A DNA stretch of 12,890 nucleotides from positions 1-12,890 of the forward strand of contig CAMPJV010000034.1 of assembly GCA_946886975.1 (NCBI GenBank), read 5' to 3'. A model generated the notes under the pieces. That model ran no database searches, had not been told where the DNA came from, and saw only the letters and a list, made by a program, of their open reading frames with translations. Below are positions 12,843-12,890 of this stretch, one piece after another (positions within the stretch are counted from its first letter, which is position 1; every line of letters starts with the position of its first letter). Made by a program: the position numbers and the translations under genes. This stretch comes from an uncultured Taibaiella sp. Lineage in GTDB: Bacteria > Bacteroidota > Bacteroidia > Chitinophagales > Chitinophagaceae.

Positions 12843-12890
12843 GCTATTGAACTGGATGCTTTGCTTTTCAGACCCCTGGTGTTCAATAGC
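12843..12890. repeat. 10-bp inverted repeat at the window edge
   Basis: gctattgaac (12843-12852) and gttcaatagc (12881-12890) are exact reverse complements separated by 28 nt, upstream of the amidohydrolase gene. The second arm ends on the last base of the window, so extension or a following U-tract cannot be judged. It may be an operator, or a terminator of a gene outside the window. Confidence 0.45.

Noticed and set aside
1..12890. Search for a defence island, toxin-antitoxin pair, prophage, transposase or CRISPR array
   Set aside because: No gene or repeat shows the relevant motifs. All long genes fit transport, sulfur metabolism, cell wall, secretion or general enzymes.

Overview
The window reads as a chromosomal segment from a Bacteroidota bacterium, most likely a Chitinophagales/Sphingobacteriia-type environmental species (the rank below phylum is inference). 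Supporting signs are a secreted protein with a type IX secretion (T9SS) C-terminal sorting domain, a DUF4290 protein next to murA, a TonB-dependent receptor of Bacteroidota type, almost no Shine-Dalgarno sequences, and several upstream matches to the Bacteroidota -7 element TAnnTTTG. No mobile element, CRISPR array, rRNA or tRNA was found. Most of the window is core or housekeeping genome.

Layout. Positions 1-655 hold no convincing protein gene. They contain a series of RNA-like inverted repeats ending in a perfect 13-bp stem terminator (456-484), a candidate non-coding RNA or leader. A 60-residue orphan ORF follows (656-838, +). Then come three minus-strand genes, listed in transcription order from the right: a TonB-dependent receptor (5448-3163), a YugP-type membrane zinc peptidase (3068-2367) and a CstB-like persulfide dioxygenase-sulfurtransferase (2320-923), which ends at a strong minus-strand terminator (877-902). 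The receptor is preceded by a clear TPP riboswitch (about 5657-5578, minus), so it is best read as an outer-membrane importer of thiamin or a thiamin precursor. Divergent from it is a 650-residue secreted T9SS cargo protein with choice-of-anchor-J-like, Ig-like and Omp28/thioredoxin-like regions (5811-7763, +).

A bidirectional terminator (7781-7811) separates the cargo gene from a minus-strand operon: DUF4290 protein with a Gly/Asn/Lys-rich tail (9835-9131), then murA (9119-7812). MurA has Asp at the position of the fosfomycin-target Cys115 of E. coli. To the right lie an SDR-family protein with a non-canonical catalytic site (10111-10899, +), an intergenic tract with seven copies of an 11-bp tandem repeat (11038-11114), and a lipoprotein amidohydrolase of the YtcJ/Amidohydro_3 type (12816-11182, -).

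No undescribed multi-gene system is evident. The points most worth a second look are the candidate RNA locus at 256-484, the layered TPP leader with a hairpin over the receptor start codon, the MurA Cys-to-Asp substitution, the altered SDR active site, the 11-bp tandem repeat, and the strong C-over-G bias on the + strand in the right third, which holds for genes on both strands.
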